A stretch of 64,000 nt of DNA from Alkaliphilus flagellatus (GCF_018919215.1 NZ_JAHLQK010000002.1:62001-126000), one strand, 5' to 3'; positions 26,985-35,679 are shown, counted from the stretch's first letter. The notes: a model not told the origin generated them from the letters alone. Numbers and translations are program-made.

Positions 26985-27025
26985 TTGATTTTATGTATTG
27001 CTTAATAAATTAATTGTAATACTTA

Positions 27026-27220
27026 CTATTCATTACTATTATAAATTTCTAATATTTGACTAAGATCTCTTTCTAGTTTCAAAATAATATATTTCGGTAA
27101 TATGAAACTGTTATATTCACTACTATGTGTATAAAAAATAATCTCTTTTTTTAGTATTTTATAGGAATAGTATTCTGAAAAGAGAAGTGTATTTATATTT
27201 TCATAAGCGATAATGCTCAT
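27026..27220 (-). CDS. Possible small hypothetical protein
   Basis: Frame of 64 codons with an AGAGGATG-type site about nine bases before ATG 27220. The product is rich in Tyr, Ile and Glu and matches nothing I know. It may be a short unknown protein; low AT-region complexity makes a chance frame possible. The 200 bases between it and the trpA terminator hold no other feature. Confidence 0.3.
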   Translation of the reverse strand: MSIIAYENINTLLFSEYYSYKILKKEIIFYTHSSEYNSFILPKYIILKLERDLSQILEIYNSNE

Positions 27221-27433
27221 ACATATTACATCCTCTATTTTTTAGTAAGATCTTATCTATTGACCAATTCTTATATCTTACAATATATAAAAGTAAATTT
27301 TTATAATAATTGTAAACCTATTTGAAAAAAATTTTAATTTTCTAAGATAAATAACTAATACCAGAATTTTACTAAGTGATACACTATATTTGTAAAGGTT
27401 AAATAAATGGCTATAAAAAAGAAAAATAAAGTT

Positions 27434-27471
27434 ATAACAGAAGCTAGGGACTAGTCCCTAGCTTCTGTTAT
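27434..27471 (-). terminator. Terminator of the PTS/TrpA operon, containing the stop codon
   Basis: A 38-bp perfect palindrome with arms ATAACAGAAGCTAGGGAC and its complement, then a T-rich run on the minus strand. The TrpA-like stop (27451-27453) lies at the centre, so the last six codons form the 5' arm. Confidence 0.9.
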
Positions 27472-28185
27472 TGATCTTACATATTTTCTTAGTTCATCTT
27501 CGCTATTTGTATTTATTACTCTTATAATCTCACTTCCTATAATTACCCCATCTGCTCCATTTTGAAAAACTGTTTTAACTTGATCAGGACTATATATACC
27601 AAAACCAACTTGGATAGGTATATCTACTATGTTTCTTATTCTTTTCATTGTAGCAATGTATGCATCTGAAAGCTGACCTTTTCCTCCAGTTGTACCTGCT
27701 CCTGACATAACATAAGCAAATCCTTTGTTATTTTGTATTCTTTCTGTTATCATCTCATCAGACATTTCTTGATTATATATTTGAATTAGTTTAGCATTAT
27801 CATTTTCAGATGCAACAAACTGGTCTGGACATAAAATAACATCGTAAAGATCATTTTTATCTAATAGATTATACTGATCTATACCTTTTTTATAAGACAT
27901 TATGGTAATAGGAAGGCGTGGATATTTTTTGCGTAGCTCTGATAAATACTCAACTAATATACTTTCATTAAAGCCATTTTGTATTACTTTAGCATGAGTA
28001 TCAGCGATAGTTTTTCCATCTAAAGAAGGATTTTCAACAGGTATTCCTATTTCAAGGATATCCATTCCTTCTTCAACAAGAATATCTACATGCTTAAAAA
28101 ACTCATCCTTATTTGGATAACCAAGTGTTAAATATAAAGTAACGCATTTGTTATTATTCTTAAAGATTCTTTCGATATTATTCAT
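27451..28185 (-). CDS. TrpA homolog (tryptophan synthase alpha-like) in a sugar-PTS operon
   Basis: TIM-barrel protein of 244 residues. The two catalytic acids of TrpA are kept: Glu45 in DILEIGIP and Asp56 in SLDG, spaced 11 as in the enterobacterial enzyme. VGFGIYSPDQV and ADGVIIGSEI form the phosphate-binding end. The indole pocket is altered: the usual FVTAGDP is LYLTLGYP and SxxGVTG is SGAGTTGG. ATG 28185 overlaps the EIIC stop (TAATG); the frame continues upstream without a better start. With no other trp gene and a PTS beside it, I infer a retro-aldol enzyme for a sugar phosphate rather than tryptophan synthesis. Confidence 0.85.
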   Translation of the reverse strand: MNNIERIFKNNNKCVTLYLTLGYPNKDEFFKHVDILVEEGMDILEIGIPVENPSLDGKTIADTHAKVIQNGFNESILVEYLSELRKKYPRLPITIMSYKKGIDQYNLLDKNDLYDVILCPDQFVASENDNAKLIQIYNQEMSDEMITERIQNNKGFAYVMSGAGTTGGKGQLSDAYIATMKRIRNIVDIPIQVGFGIYSPDQVKTVFQNGADGVIIGSEIIRVINTNSEDELRKYVRSITEARD

Positions 28186-29462
28186 TACCCTATTACCCCC
28201 AATATCCAACCAAGTATAGGTCCAAAGAATGCATAGTCTGTTTCACAAAGCACTCTCATAACTGACTCATACCCTCCTATATAAGGGATTAAGAAAGCTT
28301 GTCCTAAAATAAGAATCAAACCATTAATAAATGAACCTGCAATAGCTCCTCTTCTTCCGCCTGTGGAGTTACCGAATATTGCAGTAATTGCACCAGTAAA
28401 GAAAGTAGGTATTAAAGCCGGGAATACTATTATTGGATATTTCATTAATCCTAATAGTCCCATTCCTATTAAGCTTGCAACTAAGCTTGTTATAAATCCT
28501 ACTATAACTGATGTAGGGTGACTTGGGAATAGTAAAGGTATATCTAATCCAGGTACTGCATTTGGAACTAGTTTATCAGAAATACCGTGGAAAGCAGGGA
28601 TTATTTCAGAAAGCATCATACGAACTCCAGTAATGATTACTGTTATCCATAATCCAAATGTTAAACCATTTAGGATAGAAAATATTACTATATCCTTTCC
28701 GCCACTAATGTTTTCCATAACAAATTTAGGTCCTGATATTAATGAAACTATAAAGAATATAATAGTCATAATAACACTTAATGCAATAGTTGTTTCTCTT
28801 AAGAAGCCTAAAGACTTAGGAAGCTTAATATCTTCTAAATCTTTATCTTTGTTTCCAACTACTTTACCAACAGTTGCAGCTATTAAGCAACCTATTGAGC
28901 TTGAATGTGCAATAGTGTATCCTTCCCCACCAGGAATATTTTTCATAAGTGGAGCAGTATAAGCACAACTAAAAGTTAAATAAAGTCCTAATAGAATTGA
29001 ACCAATAATAGTAATCCATAAAGCTGATAAATTTGTTCCTACTGTTAGAAGTGCAGCTATAAGGCCTGCATAAAAGAAAGAAACATGTGCTGAAAGATGT
29101 ATATACTTAAATTTAGTAAATCTTGCAAGTAATACGTTAACTATAAATCCTAAAGCAAATATCAATGTAGCAGCTGCACCAAAAGTACTCATACTTGATC
29201 CAACAGCCGCACCAATATCAGCTACTTCAGCTTTCATTCCAAATACAGTTTGTAGCATAGACTGCATAGGGAGTAAAGTCATTCCCATACTTTGAGCTCC
29301 AGTAGTTATAAGCAAAAATCCAACCATAGTTTTAACTGTACCTGCTATAACATCACTAAATTTTTTCTTTTGGGCTACTAGTCCTAATAAGGCAACAATA
29401 CCAATTAGAAATGCTGCCTCACTTAGCACATTTGATATAAGATACATAATGATGGCTTTCAT
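28185..29462 (-). CDS. PTS transporter EIIC, galactitol type (GatC/SgcC-like)
   Basis: Integral membrane sugar channel of the phosphotransferase system, 425 residues with about 11-12 hydrophobic segments. GatC-family features include the GxxFMAAxA-like N terminus, GEGYTIAHSSSIG, and the FPSHPTSVIVGF region. It imports and, with EIIB, phosphorylates the substrate. Its own EIIB and EIIA follow upstream in the same operon. The substrate may be a polyol or pentitol-like sugar but cannot be fixed from sequence. A GGGGG site precedes ATG 29462. Confidence 0.9.
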   Translation of the reverse strand: MKAIIMYLISNVLSEAAFLIGIVALLGLVAQKKKFSDVIAGTVKTMVGFLLITTGAQSMGMTLLPMQSMLQTVFGMKAEVADIGAAVGSSMSTFGAAATLIFALGFIVNVLLARFTKFKYIHLSAHVSFFYAGLIAALLTVGTNLSALWITIIGSILLGLYLTFSCAYTAPLMKNIPGGEGYTIAHSSSIGCLIAATVGKVVGNKDKDLEDIKLPKSLGFLRETTIALSVIMTIIFFIVSLISGPKFVMENISGGKDIVIFSILNGLTFGLWITVIITGVRMMLSEIIPAFHGISDKLVPNAVPGLDIPLLFPSHPTSVIVGFITSLVASLIGMGLLGLMKYPIIVFPALIPTFFTGAITAIFGNSTGGRRGAIAGSFINGLILILGQAFLIPYIGGYESVMRVLCETDYAFFGPILGWILGVIG

Positions 29463-29508
29463 ATATTAACCCCCTTATATAATATGTGTAGACGTTTTTT
29501 ATAGCTTG

Positions 29509-29787
29509 TTATTTTATGTTTTTTATAGCTTCTAATAATTGTTCTTTCAAATATTCCTTATCTGTAAGATTATCAATTCTTATTATTTGAGCTGTTGTGT
29601 TTCTTATAACATTTGCAAAGTCAGAAGTAGTAACAATTATATCTGCTCCATTTGGATCCAATGAACCTATATCTGTGGCATCAACCTTTGCTTCAATGTT
29701 TTCTTTAGTTAATATTTGCTGAGTAAAAACCTTTAGCATCATACTACTTCCTACCCCAGCTCCACATACAGTAAAAATTTTTAACAT
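29509..29787 (-). CDS. PTS EIIB, galactitol type (GatB/SgcB-like)
   Basis: Cytoplasmic phosphocarrier of 92 residues. The P-loop VCGAGVGSSMMLK carries the phosphorylated Cys8. It takes phosphate from EIIA (29831) and passes it to sugar bound by EIIC (28185). The three genes are separate rather than fused, as in gat and sgc operons. Confidence 0.92.
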   Translation of the reverse strand: MLKIFTVCGAGVGSSMMLKVFTQQILTKENIEAKVDATDIGSLDPNGADIIVTTSDFANVIRNTTAQIIRIDNLTDKEYLKEQLLEAIKNIK

Positions 29788-29830
29788 TTCCTATCATCCT
29801 TTCTTTTCCACATTATTATTTTATCTGAAA

Positions 29831-30268
29831 TTAAAATAAAAATTCATATAACTCTTTACTAGTTTTACTGTTTAATATATTATTTAATTTTTCTTCATTT
29901 CCGAGTATGTCCATTAGATTTGCTAATGCTTCAATATGTGCTGTGCTGTCAATTGCTGCTAATGCAATTAATAGTTTTACTGGGTCGTTTTTTTCATGTC
30001 CAAAATTCACCCCATTCTGAAGTGTTATTATTGCTATAGAAGTTTGCTTAACTCCATCCTCTGGTCTAGCATGAGGCATGGCAATTTGAGGTGCTATAAC
30101 AATATAGGGTCCTAACTCTGTAACTTTTTCAATCATTGCATCTATATATCTTTCTTCTATACAATCTGAAGAAAGCAACAATTGACCTGCTTTTCTTACA
30201 GCCTCTTTCCAACAGTCAGCCTTTACGTTAACAGCTATGTTCTCTAGTTTTACAAATTCATTTATCAT
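29831..30268 (-). CDS. PTS EIIA, fructose/mannitol/galactitol type
   Basis: PTS_EIIA_2 domain protein of 145 residues; the phosphorylated histidine is His66 in APQIAMPHARPEDG. It resembles the C-terminal domain of the adjacent regulator (APGIAMPHAGIGDG), suggesting both take phosphate from HPr. AGGAGG precedes ATG 30268, and the gene begins three bases after the regulator stop. Confidence 0.93.
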   Translation of the reverse strand: MINEFVKLENIAVNVKADCWKEAVRKAGQLLLSSDCIEERYIDAMIEKVTELGPYIVIAPQIAMPHARPEDGVKQTSIAIITLQNGVNFGHEKNDPVKLLIALAAIDSTAHIEALANLMDILGNEEKLNNILNSKTSKELYEFLF

Positions 30269-30271
30269 ACT

Positions 30272-32380
30272 TTATTCCTCCTGTTTAAGTAGTTCATAAA
30301 TTTCTTTTTGAGTTGATGAAGTAGTTAATTTTTCTATATTTTCTTTTACAGACAATATTTCTAAAAGGTGTACAAGTGTTTCGATATGTGTATAATTATC
30401 TGTAGCCGCTAAAAAAATCACAGTATGAACCGGGTCGTTTTTCTCATGATTAAATTTAACTGGGTTTTTCAAAGTCATAATAGATAATGAGGTTTTATTC
30501 ACATTGCCATCACCTATTCCGGCATGAGGCATTGCTATTCCTGGAGCAATAACCATATATGGTCCGTGTAATTTGATTTTTTCAAAAATACTGTCTATAT
30601 ATTTTGTATCAATAAAACCTTTTTCAAGTAATGGTTTTGCGGCTTTGTGTATTGCATCTTCCCATGTATTACATTCAACCAAAACTTGTATATTTTCTTT
30701 GCATAATATATTTTGGGGTGTCCACGAGCTTTTAGAACTATATAACCTATTAATGTTATTGAAAAGTGATGTTATATCTGTTTGGAGAGCATCAAAGTTT
30801 TCTATAGTGCAATGTTTAGATATGATATCCATAACATTCATAATTAGTCCGGTTTTATTATATTTAAAATTGTCATTCATCATTAAATAACTTGAAAGTA
30901 TCTTTATATCCCTCTTATTTAATAGTGGTGAAACTACAATTACAGGTAGTTTTGTTTTCTTTATAGGAATAGTAGATATAATAAGGTCAATCTTATCAGA
31001 GTCCATGTAATTATTTACATCTTGGTAAGATACTGTATCAATTATATTAAATGCTCTAAAATATGATAGTAAGTTTGCTTTTAGCAGTCTAGATGTACCT
31101 ATACCGCTGGCACAAACTAATAGAATGTTTGTATTTCTGTTTATTTTAGGTCTCTGTGCCTCTATTGCAGCTCCAAAATGCATTGCTATATAAGCAGTTT
31201 CATGGTCATTTACCTTAATTTTAAATTGTTGTTCTAAATATATTTTAGCTTCATTACAAGCATCAAATATATACTTGTATTTTGAGATTATTTCTTTTAA
31301 TAATGGGTTTTGTAAAGGTTTATTGTATTTTAGTCTATGGATAGTAGGCATAAGATGAATGTACAAATCCTTTTTTAGTGAGGCTTGATTAGTAAAAACT
31401 ATATTCAAATCTTTTTCTACACTTTGTATCATCTTGTCAATTATTAGTAATAGCTCACTATTCTTTTTAAAGTAATTTTCTTGATCACCTACATAGCTTA
31501 GCTTAGATCCAATTAAATGCAAAGTAATATAGCCAGTTTCATCTAGAGGGATTCTAAGATTAAAAAATTGTGAAATATTTTTACTTATGCTCTTAGCTAT
31601 ATTAAATTCCTCTTTAGACATTAATTCCTGTAATTGTTCTTTACTCATTAAAATATCTTTACCTAGAGAAACCCGTTCAATTGCTAAAGCTAAATGGGAT
31701 AATAAGCTTACGAATCCTTCATAGCTAAATTTAATCATAAGTTTTTGTTGAGCTTTCTGTATCTCATCTCTAATAAAATACAAATCAATATTTGGAAACC
31801 ATTCTTTTAGTGAATCTATATATTTTTCAACAGATTCATTATCATTTGTTTGCTTATGCGGATTAGCTAACTCTTTTAACAATGAACTAATTGCATTTCT
31901 TTTGTTTTCTTCATTTCCTTCTACATATATTCCGTAACCTTTTTTACGTATAAGCTTAATTTGGTATTCTTTTAGCCATTTACTAATATCATCTAGATCA
32001 TTTGCTATAGTAGTTTTACTTACACAAGTTTTTGCTGCAAGGTCTATTAAGTTTACAGCTTTGCTTTCTTTTAGTATGTTTAGTAGAACAAGCTCCTTTC
32101 TTTCTTCTGGTGAAAGAACATAAGAATAAAAATCATTACTATTAAGCCTACCTTTAATTAGTTCTCTTTCTTTTAAATTGGATTCTAGAAGTACACCCTT
32201 CCTAGGAAGTCTACTCAATGGTTTAAAACCATTGTCTACAAGCCAATTATCCAAAGAATCTAAATCATATCTGATTGTCCTTAGGCTCACATTAAATTGG
32301 ACAGACATTTCTTTAATTGTAATGAAATTATCCTGCTCTAATAAATAGTTGATAATTAGTGCCTTTCTTTCATCTAACAT
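30272..32380 (-). CDS. PRD-containing transcriptional activator (LicR/MtlR type)
   Basis: Regulator of about 702 residues: two N-terminal helix-turn-helix domains (TIKEMSVQFNVSLRTIRYDLD; NLIDLAAKTCVSKTTIANDL), two PTS regulation domains, an EIIB-like domain with VCASGIGTSRLLK and a C-terminal EIIA_2 domain with MPHAGIGDG. PTS phosphorylation of these modules tells it whether the substrate is being imported. ATG 32380 is preferred to a GTG at 32389 on spacing from AAGGAAG. It heads the PTS operon and probably activates it. Confidence 0.92.
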   Translation of the reverse strand: MLDERKALIINYLLEQDNFITIKEMSVQFNVSLRTIRYDLDSLDNWLVDNGFKPLSRLPRKGVLLESNLKERELIKGRLNSNDFYSYVLSPEERKELVLLNILKESKAVNLIDLAAKTCVSKTTIANDLDDISKWLKEYQIKLIRKKGYGIYVEGNEENKRNAISSLLKELANPHKQTNDNESVEKYIDSLKEWFPNIDLYFIRDEIQKAQQKLMIKFSYEGFVSLLSHLALAIERVSLGKDILMSKEQLQELMSKEEFNIAKSISKNISQFFNLRIPLDETGYITLHLIGSKLSYVGDQENYFKKNSELLLIIDKMIQSVEKDLNIVFTNQASLKKDLYIHLMPTIHRLKYNKPLQNPLLKEIISKYKYIFDACNEAKIYLEQQFKIKVNDHETAYIAMHFGAAIEAQRPKINRNTNILLVCASGIGTSRLLKANLLSYFRAFNIIDTVSYQDVNNYMDSDKIDLIISTIPIKKTKLPVIVVSPLLNKRDIKILSSYLMMNDNFKYNKTGLIMNVMDIISKHCTIENFDALQTDITSLFNNINRLYSSKSSWTPQNILCKENIQVLVECNTWEDAIHKAAKPLLEKGFIDTKYIDSIFEKIKLHGPYMVIAPGIAMPHAGIGDGNVNKTSLSIMTLKNPVKFNHEKNDPVHTVIFLAATDNYTHIETLVHLLEILSVKENIEKLTTSSTQKEIYELLKQEE

Positions 32381-32447
32381 GCTATTCACTTCCTTGCCAC
32401 ATTATAGTATGAAATGTGAATATCTAATACTTTAGCTTGTTGTAATA

Positions 32448-32476
32448 TATATACCACCAACAGTATGTTTTATCAA
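32448..32476 (-). promoter_or_regulatory. Probable promoter of the PTS/TrpA operon
   Basis: Minus-strand TTGATA (32471-32476), 17-nt spacer, TATATA (32448-32453). A near-dyad GAAATCGTTTC at 32500-32510, just upstream, may be the activator or catabolite site. Confidence 0.5.
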
Positions 32477-32590
32477 GAATTATCAAAAGATTATAACAGG
32501 AAATCGTTTCATGATTAATGTGGCAAAAAGTGAATTGAACAACAAGTGATAGGTTTGAATCTTTAGTGTATTTAAAATAATAAATTTGTA

Positions 32591-32645
32591 TGCAAGGAAA
32601 ATAAAGTTATATGACGAATATGTATAATGAATAAAATATTGGAAA
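32591..32645. repeat. Dispersed AT-rich intergenic repeat, copy 1
   Basis: AAGGAAAATAAAGTTATATG and CGAATATGTATAATGAATAA match 34419-34472 with few differences; weaker relatives near 23958 and 41580 (TACAAGGAATT with TATGAAGAA). Confidence 0.5.
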
Positions 32646-32694
32646 TTGTAAGTCATCGAATAAAAGATTTACATAAGGCATAAGGAGTGAAACA

Positions 32695-33405
32695 GTGGAT
32701 AAAAAGATTAACACAGTAACTATAATATTAGTATTACTTTCTTTAGTATTAGTTTGTTGGCTTGTATTTGGAGGACCATTTGATACTTTCTATTTAATTT
32801 GGAATTTAATATTAGCCTGGGCACCTATGGTGTTTGCACTAATATTTAGGAAAAGCTTAAGAGGGAAATTATCTTCTACAAAGAGTATTATTACATTTTT
32901 TTCAAGTTTTTTATGGTTATTCTTTTTTCCGAATGCAGTTTACATAATAACGGATTATATCCATTTAAGTAATGAAAAGTTTTATTATCCAAATCCTAAT
33001 TATACCCCTTATTCTGGGGAGAGTAGAGTATTATATAACTTTGATCTTCAAACATGGAATAACTTTTTTTCAATAACTTTTGGAGTTTTCTTAGGCTGTG
33101 CATTAAGCGTTTTATCACTTTATATATTTCATAAATACATAGAAAAGCGTAAAGGTAGGTTAGTTGGATGGATATTTGCAATTACTGTTCACTTGCTTAG
33201 TGGATATGCAATTTATTTAGGAAGATTTATTAGATTTAATTCTTGGGACGTGATTTTTAATCCTTTAAATATAGTAAAATTTGTAATATCTAATATAGAT
33301 AAAATTGCTGTTACCTTTACTTTTTACTTCTCTCTACTAAGCTTGCTTATTTATGGTATATTTTATTTATTTATATACCTAGGTGAGGATAAGATTACTA
33401 ATTAA
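32695..33405 (+). CDS. DUF1361 family integral membrane protein
   Basis: Hydrophobic protein of 236 residues with about six to seven membrane segments; the LIWNLILAWAPMVFALIF segment and the LFFPNAVYIITDYIHL segment are hallmarks of DUF1361. Function is unknown for the family. The start is GTG 32695 behind AAGGAGTG. It is a single gene with no partner. Confidence 0.85.
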   Translation: MDKKINTVTIILVLLSLVLVCWLVFGGPFDTFYLIWNLILAWAPMVFALIFRKSLRGKLSSTKSIITFFSSFLWLFFFPNAVYIITDYIHLSNEKFYYPNPNYTPYSGESRVLYNFDLQTWNNFFSITFGVFLGCALSVLSLYIFHKYIEKRKGRLVGWIFAITVHLLSGYAIYLGRFIRFNSWDVIFNPLNIVKFVISNIDKIAVTFTFYFSLLSLLIYGIFYLFIYLGEDKITN

Positions 33406-33442
33406 GAAGCATAAGAAAGTTTAAATATTTTTAGGACTTATA

Positions 33443-33473
33443 TTGACTCTCCTGTTAGGGAAGAGTCTATAAT
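33443..33473 (+). promoter_or_regulatory. MerR-type promoter with 19-bp spacer and operator
   Basis: TTGACT (33443-33448), 19-nt spacer, TATAAT (33468-33473), with the dyad GACTCTCC-N5-GGGAAGAGTC filling the spacer. This over-long spacing is the signature of promoters that MerR proteins untwist; it would autoregulate the gene at 33515. Confidence 0.85.
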
Positions 33474-33514
33474 TTATTTAAGGGCTCCCAAATATGTGCA
33501 CATAGGTGATTAAA

Positions 33515-34336
33515 ATGTTTAAAATTGGAGATTTTGCAAGACTAAACAAGGTGACAATTAAAACACTAAGACATTATGACAGTCTTGGTTTGTTACAGCC
33601 TGAAAAAATTGATTCTTTTACAAAATATCGGTACTATTCAGCTAGTCAGATGCCAAGGTTAAACCGAATACTTTCGTTAAAGGACATTGGATTTTCTCTG
33701 GAAGAAATTGCTTTGATTCTAAATAAGAATATGGATTTAAAGCAAATACAAACTCTTTTGGAGTTGAAGCATTCAGAAATTGCAGACAAAATAAGGAATG
33801 AACAAGCAAGATTAAGTCGTATTGAAACTTTTATTAAAATATGTAAACAGGAGGAATATATTATGGAGTATGATATTGTGTTAAAAGAAATTGAACCTGT
33901 AAGAGTTGCAACACTAAGAGATATTATTCCAACCTATAGTGATCAGGGACATTTGTGGGAAGAATTGGGATCTCATATAGAAAAGTATGATGCTAAAATA
34001 CTTCCACCATGTATGGTTATATACCATGATACAGGATATAAGGAAGAGTGTGTTGATGCTGAGGTAGTTGAACCAATTGACGGCGACCTACCTGATACTG
34101 AAAGAATTAAGGTGAAAGAGCTGGAGAGTGTAAAAGAAATGGCATGTGTTGTTCATAAAGGACCATACCAGACTCTTAATATGGCTTATAATGCCATCTC
34201 CAAGTGGATTGAAGAGAATAAGTATGAGATCATCGGATCACAGAGAGAATTGTACATAAAGGGAGAGTGGATAACTTTAGACCCAAATGAGTATATTACT
34301 GAAATCCAGTTTCCAGTACAGAAAATAAAGGGATAA
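33515..34336 (+). CDS. MerR-family regulator with GyrI-like effector domain (BltR/BmrR type)
   Basis: About 273 residues: N-terminal MerR winged helix (FKIGDFARLNKVTIKTLRHYD), a coiled-coil dimer helix (about 80-110) and a C-terminal GyrI-like ligand domain (VVHKGPYQTLNMAYNAISKW). Such proteins sense bulky lipophilic cations or drugs. ATG 33515 is preferred over GTG 33506. No efflux gene follows; the next unit is a terminator, so it appears to be self-regulated only. It is a paralog of the gene at 39813-40628. Confidence 0.9.
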   Translation: MFKIGDFARLNKVTIKTLRHYDSLGLLQPEKIDSFTKYRYYSASQMPRLNRILSLKDIGFSLEEIALILNKNMDLKQIQTLLELKHSEIADKIRNEQARLSRIETFIKICKQEEYIMEYDIVLKEIEPVRVATLRDIIPTYSDQGHLWEELGSHIEKYDAKILPPCMVIYHDTGYKEECVDAEVVEPIDGDLPDTERIKVKELESVKEMACVVHKGPYQTLNMAYNAISKWIEENKYEIIGSQRELYIKGEWITLDPNEYITEIQFPVQKIKG

Positions 34337-34351
34337 AACTGTATAAATAGC

Positions 34352-34392
34352 CCTACAGAGTTACTGTTATGAGTGATTCTGTAGGTTTTTTT
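34352..34392 (+). terminator. Terminator of the MerR gene
   Basis: CCTACAGA / TCTGTAGG hairpin followed by seven or eight T. Confidence 0.88.
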
Positions 34393-34418
34393 TACTTAAG
34401 ATATTGGATTTATATAAA

Positions 34419-34472
34419 AGGAAAATAAAATTAGGTATCGAATATATATAATTAATCAAATATTTTGAATTC
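34419..34472. repeat. Dispersed AT-rich intergenic repeat, copy 2
   Basis: AAGGAAAATAAAATTAGGTA and CGAATATATATAATTAATCA correspond to copy 1 at 32591-32645. Here the gene it would have driven is the decayed methyltransferase at 34537. Confidence 0.5.
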
Positions 34473-34536
34473 AGATGTATATAAGATATAAATAGAATAT
34501 TTTTAAAAGTATTCTAAATTTCAGGAGGTAAATATT

Positions 34537-34601
34537 ATAATTGATGAAGTAAGAGAGTATTGGGAATCACCTCAATATAGGGATGCTACAGAACAGTTGC
34601 A
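34537..34601 (+). pseudogene. Methyltransferase scar: first and last codons joined
   Basis: After an intact AGGAGGT site (34523), ATA replaces the start ATG; the frame then reads IDEVREYW, matching the N terminus of the 24709 protein (INEVREYY), and jumps to SPQYRDATEQL, matching its C terminus (LPQYRDATEHL). About 240 codons are missing. The junction lies in GAGTATT, present in related form at both sites of the intact gene (GAGTACT, GAGTATT), indicating deletion between short direct repeats. Confidence 0.78.
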
Positions 34602-34736
34602 AGAGCAAACGGAGCAAATCAAATCTCTATTCTTATTCCTTGTCATAGAATAATCAACTCAAATGGGGATTTAGGTGGTTATGGAGGTGGAATGTGTCGA
34701 AAGGGGTGGTTATTAAACCTTGAAAGAAATAGTTAG
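34599..34736 (+). pseudogene. C-terminal fragment of O6-methylguanine-DNA methyltransferase (Ogt)
   Basis: In a different frame from the preceding scar, codons give RANGANQISI, PCHRIINSNGDLGGYGGG and RKGWLLNLER: the active-site PCHR and the end of an Ogt/MGMT protein. The N-terminal two thirds are absent, and the fragment is joined directly to the methyltransferase scar without spacer. It cannot be expressed as an active repair enzyme. Confidence 0.82.
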
Positions 34737-34863
34737 AATTAACAGTATTAATGTGAATTATTAAATTAAAAGATTTAAAAAGACAATAGCCCAAAAATCA
34801 GATTTTGATTAAATTGAAATTTGTGTAAAAATCTAAGTTAATAGAAAAAGAGAGTGATTTGCA
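34737..34863. other. AT-rich spacer upstream of GNAT gene
   Basis: Nothing recognisable except the leader AGAGAGTGATTTGCA shared with the remnant at 26890. Confidence 0.4.
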
Positions 34864-35679
34864 ATGATTTATGAGATTGATTATTGTGATTACTATAAAA
34901 TAAGTCATTTGATAGAAGATGTGAAAAACTTTCCTGAAGTACGTGCTATTATAGATAACAATAATCCAGGAAAAATATATGTTGATGACAAAGATAAACC
35001 TAGATCAGCTTTAGTATGGAATCGAGGAATACAGGGGTTTTACTTTATTGGTGATGATAATAACGATAACTTTTTAAAATATATAAATGAGTATATCAAA
35101 GATAAGATAATTAATGGATTAATAGATAAAGAAATAAATTGGTTTGAGATATCCGGTGTTAATATTAAATGGGAGCGAAGGATTGAAGAGCTGTTTAAAG
35201 AAAGAGGTGTTAAATACGGATATCAATTAGTATATGGGTTGAATAAAAATAGATTTACATATGAGTCACATTTAATTAATGGCTTTGACATAAGGAAAGT
35301 GAATAAAGGGATATTTGAAACGGAGATTAGAAATCTGGATTTTGTTATATCTGAACTGGAGTTGTTTTGGGGCACAATTGATAATTTTCTTGATAATGGA
35401 ATATGCTATTACGCCATAGAAGACAACAAAATAGTAAGTATTTGTTATTCGGGATTTAAAGCAAGCAAAACTCAAACAATAGGAATAGAAACATTAGAGG
35501 AATATAAAAGAAGAGGATATGCTTATGCATTAGCGAGTAAGTATATAGAAGACTGTTATAGACAAGATATCATACCTTACTGGGATTGTAGCGAAGATAA
35601 TATTGGTTCGAAGAAATTGGCAGAAAAACTAGGATTTGAAAAAAGAGATCAATATAGATGCTATTGGTTCAATTTTTAG
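34864..35679 (+). CDS. GNAT acetyltransferase, two-domain (ZmaR-like) type
   Basis: Protein of 271 residues. The N-terminal half lacks the acetyl-CoA motif, while the C-terminal half has a standard GNAT core: VSICYSGF, IGIETLEEYKRRGYAYALASKYI and NIGSKKLAEKLGFEKRD. This layout fits the GNAT_acetyltr_2 group, which includes zwittermicin-resistance-type enzymes. The substrate is unknown. AGAGAGTG precedes the ATG at a usable distance. A start-region relative survives at 26910. Confidence 0.82.
   Translation: MIYEIDYCDYYKISHLIEDVKNFPEVRAIIDNNNPGKIYVDDKDKPRSALVWNRGIQGFYFIGDDNNDNFLKYINEYIKDKIINGLIDKEINWFEISGVNIKWERRIEELFKERGVKYGYQLVYGLNKNRFTYESHLINGFDIRKVNKGIFETEIRNLDFVISELELFWGTIDNFLDNGICYYAIEDNKIVSICYSGFKASKTQTIGIETLEEYKRRGYAYALASKYIEDCYRQDIIPYWDCSEDNIGSKKLAEKLGFEKRDQYRCYWFNF

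Larger units (their letters stand above)
32381..32694. other. Divergent intergenic region, PTS regulator / DUF1361 gene
   Basis: Holds the minus-strand promoter above and, at 32591-32645, an AT-rich repeat with an extended -10-like TGTATAAT that probably drives the DUF1361 gene. Confidence 0.45.

Noticed and set aside
32499-32512. Catabolite-responsive (cre) site before the PTS operon
   Set aside because: GGAAATCGTTTCAT has the CG centre but breaks the consensus at the outer positions; kept only as a possible dyad.
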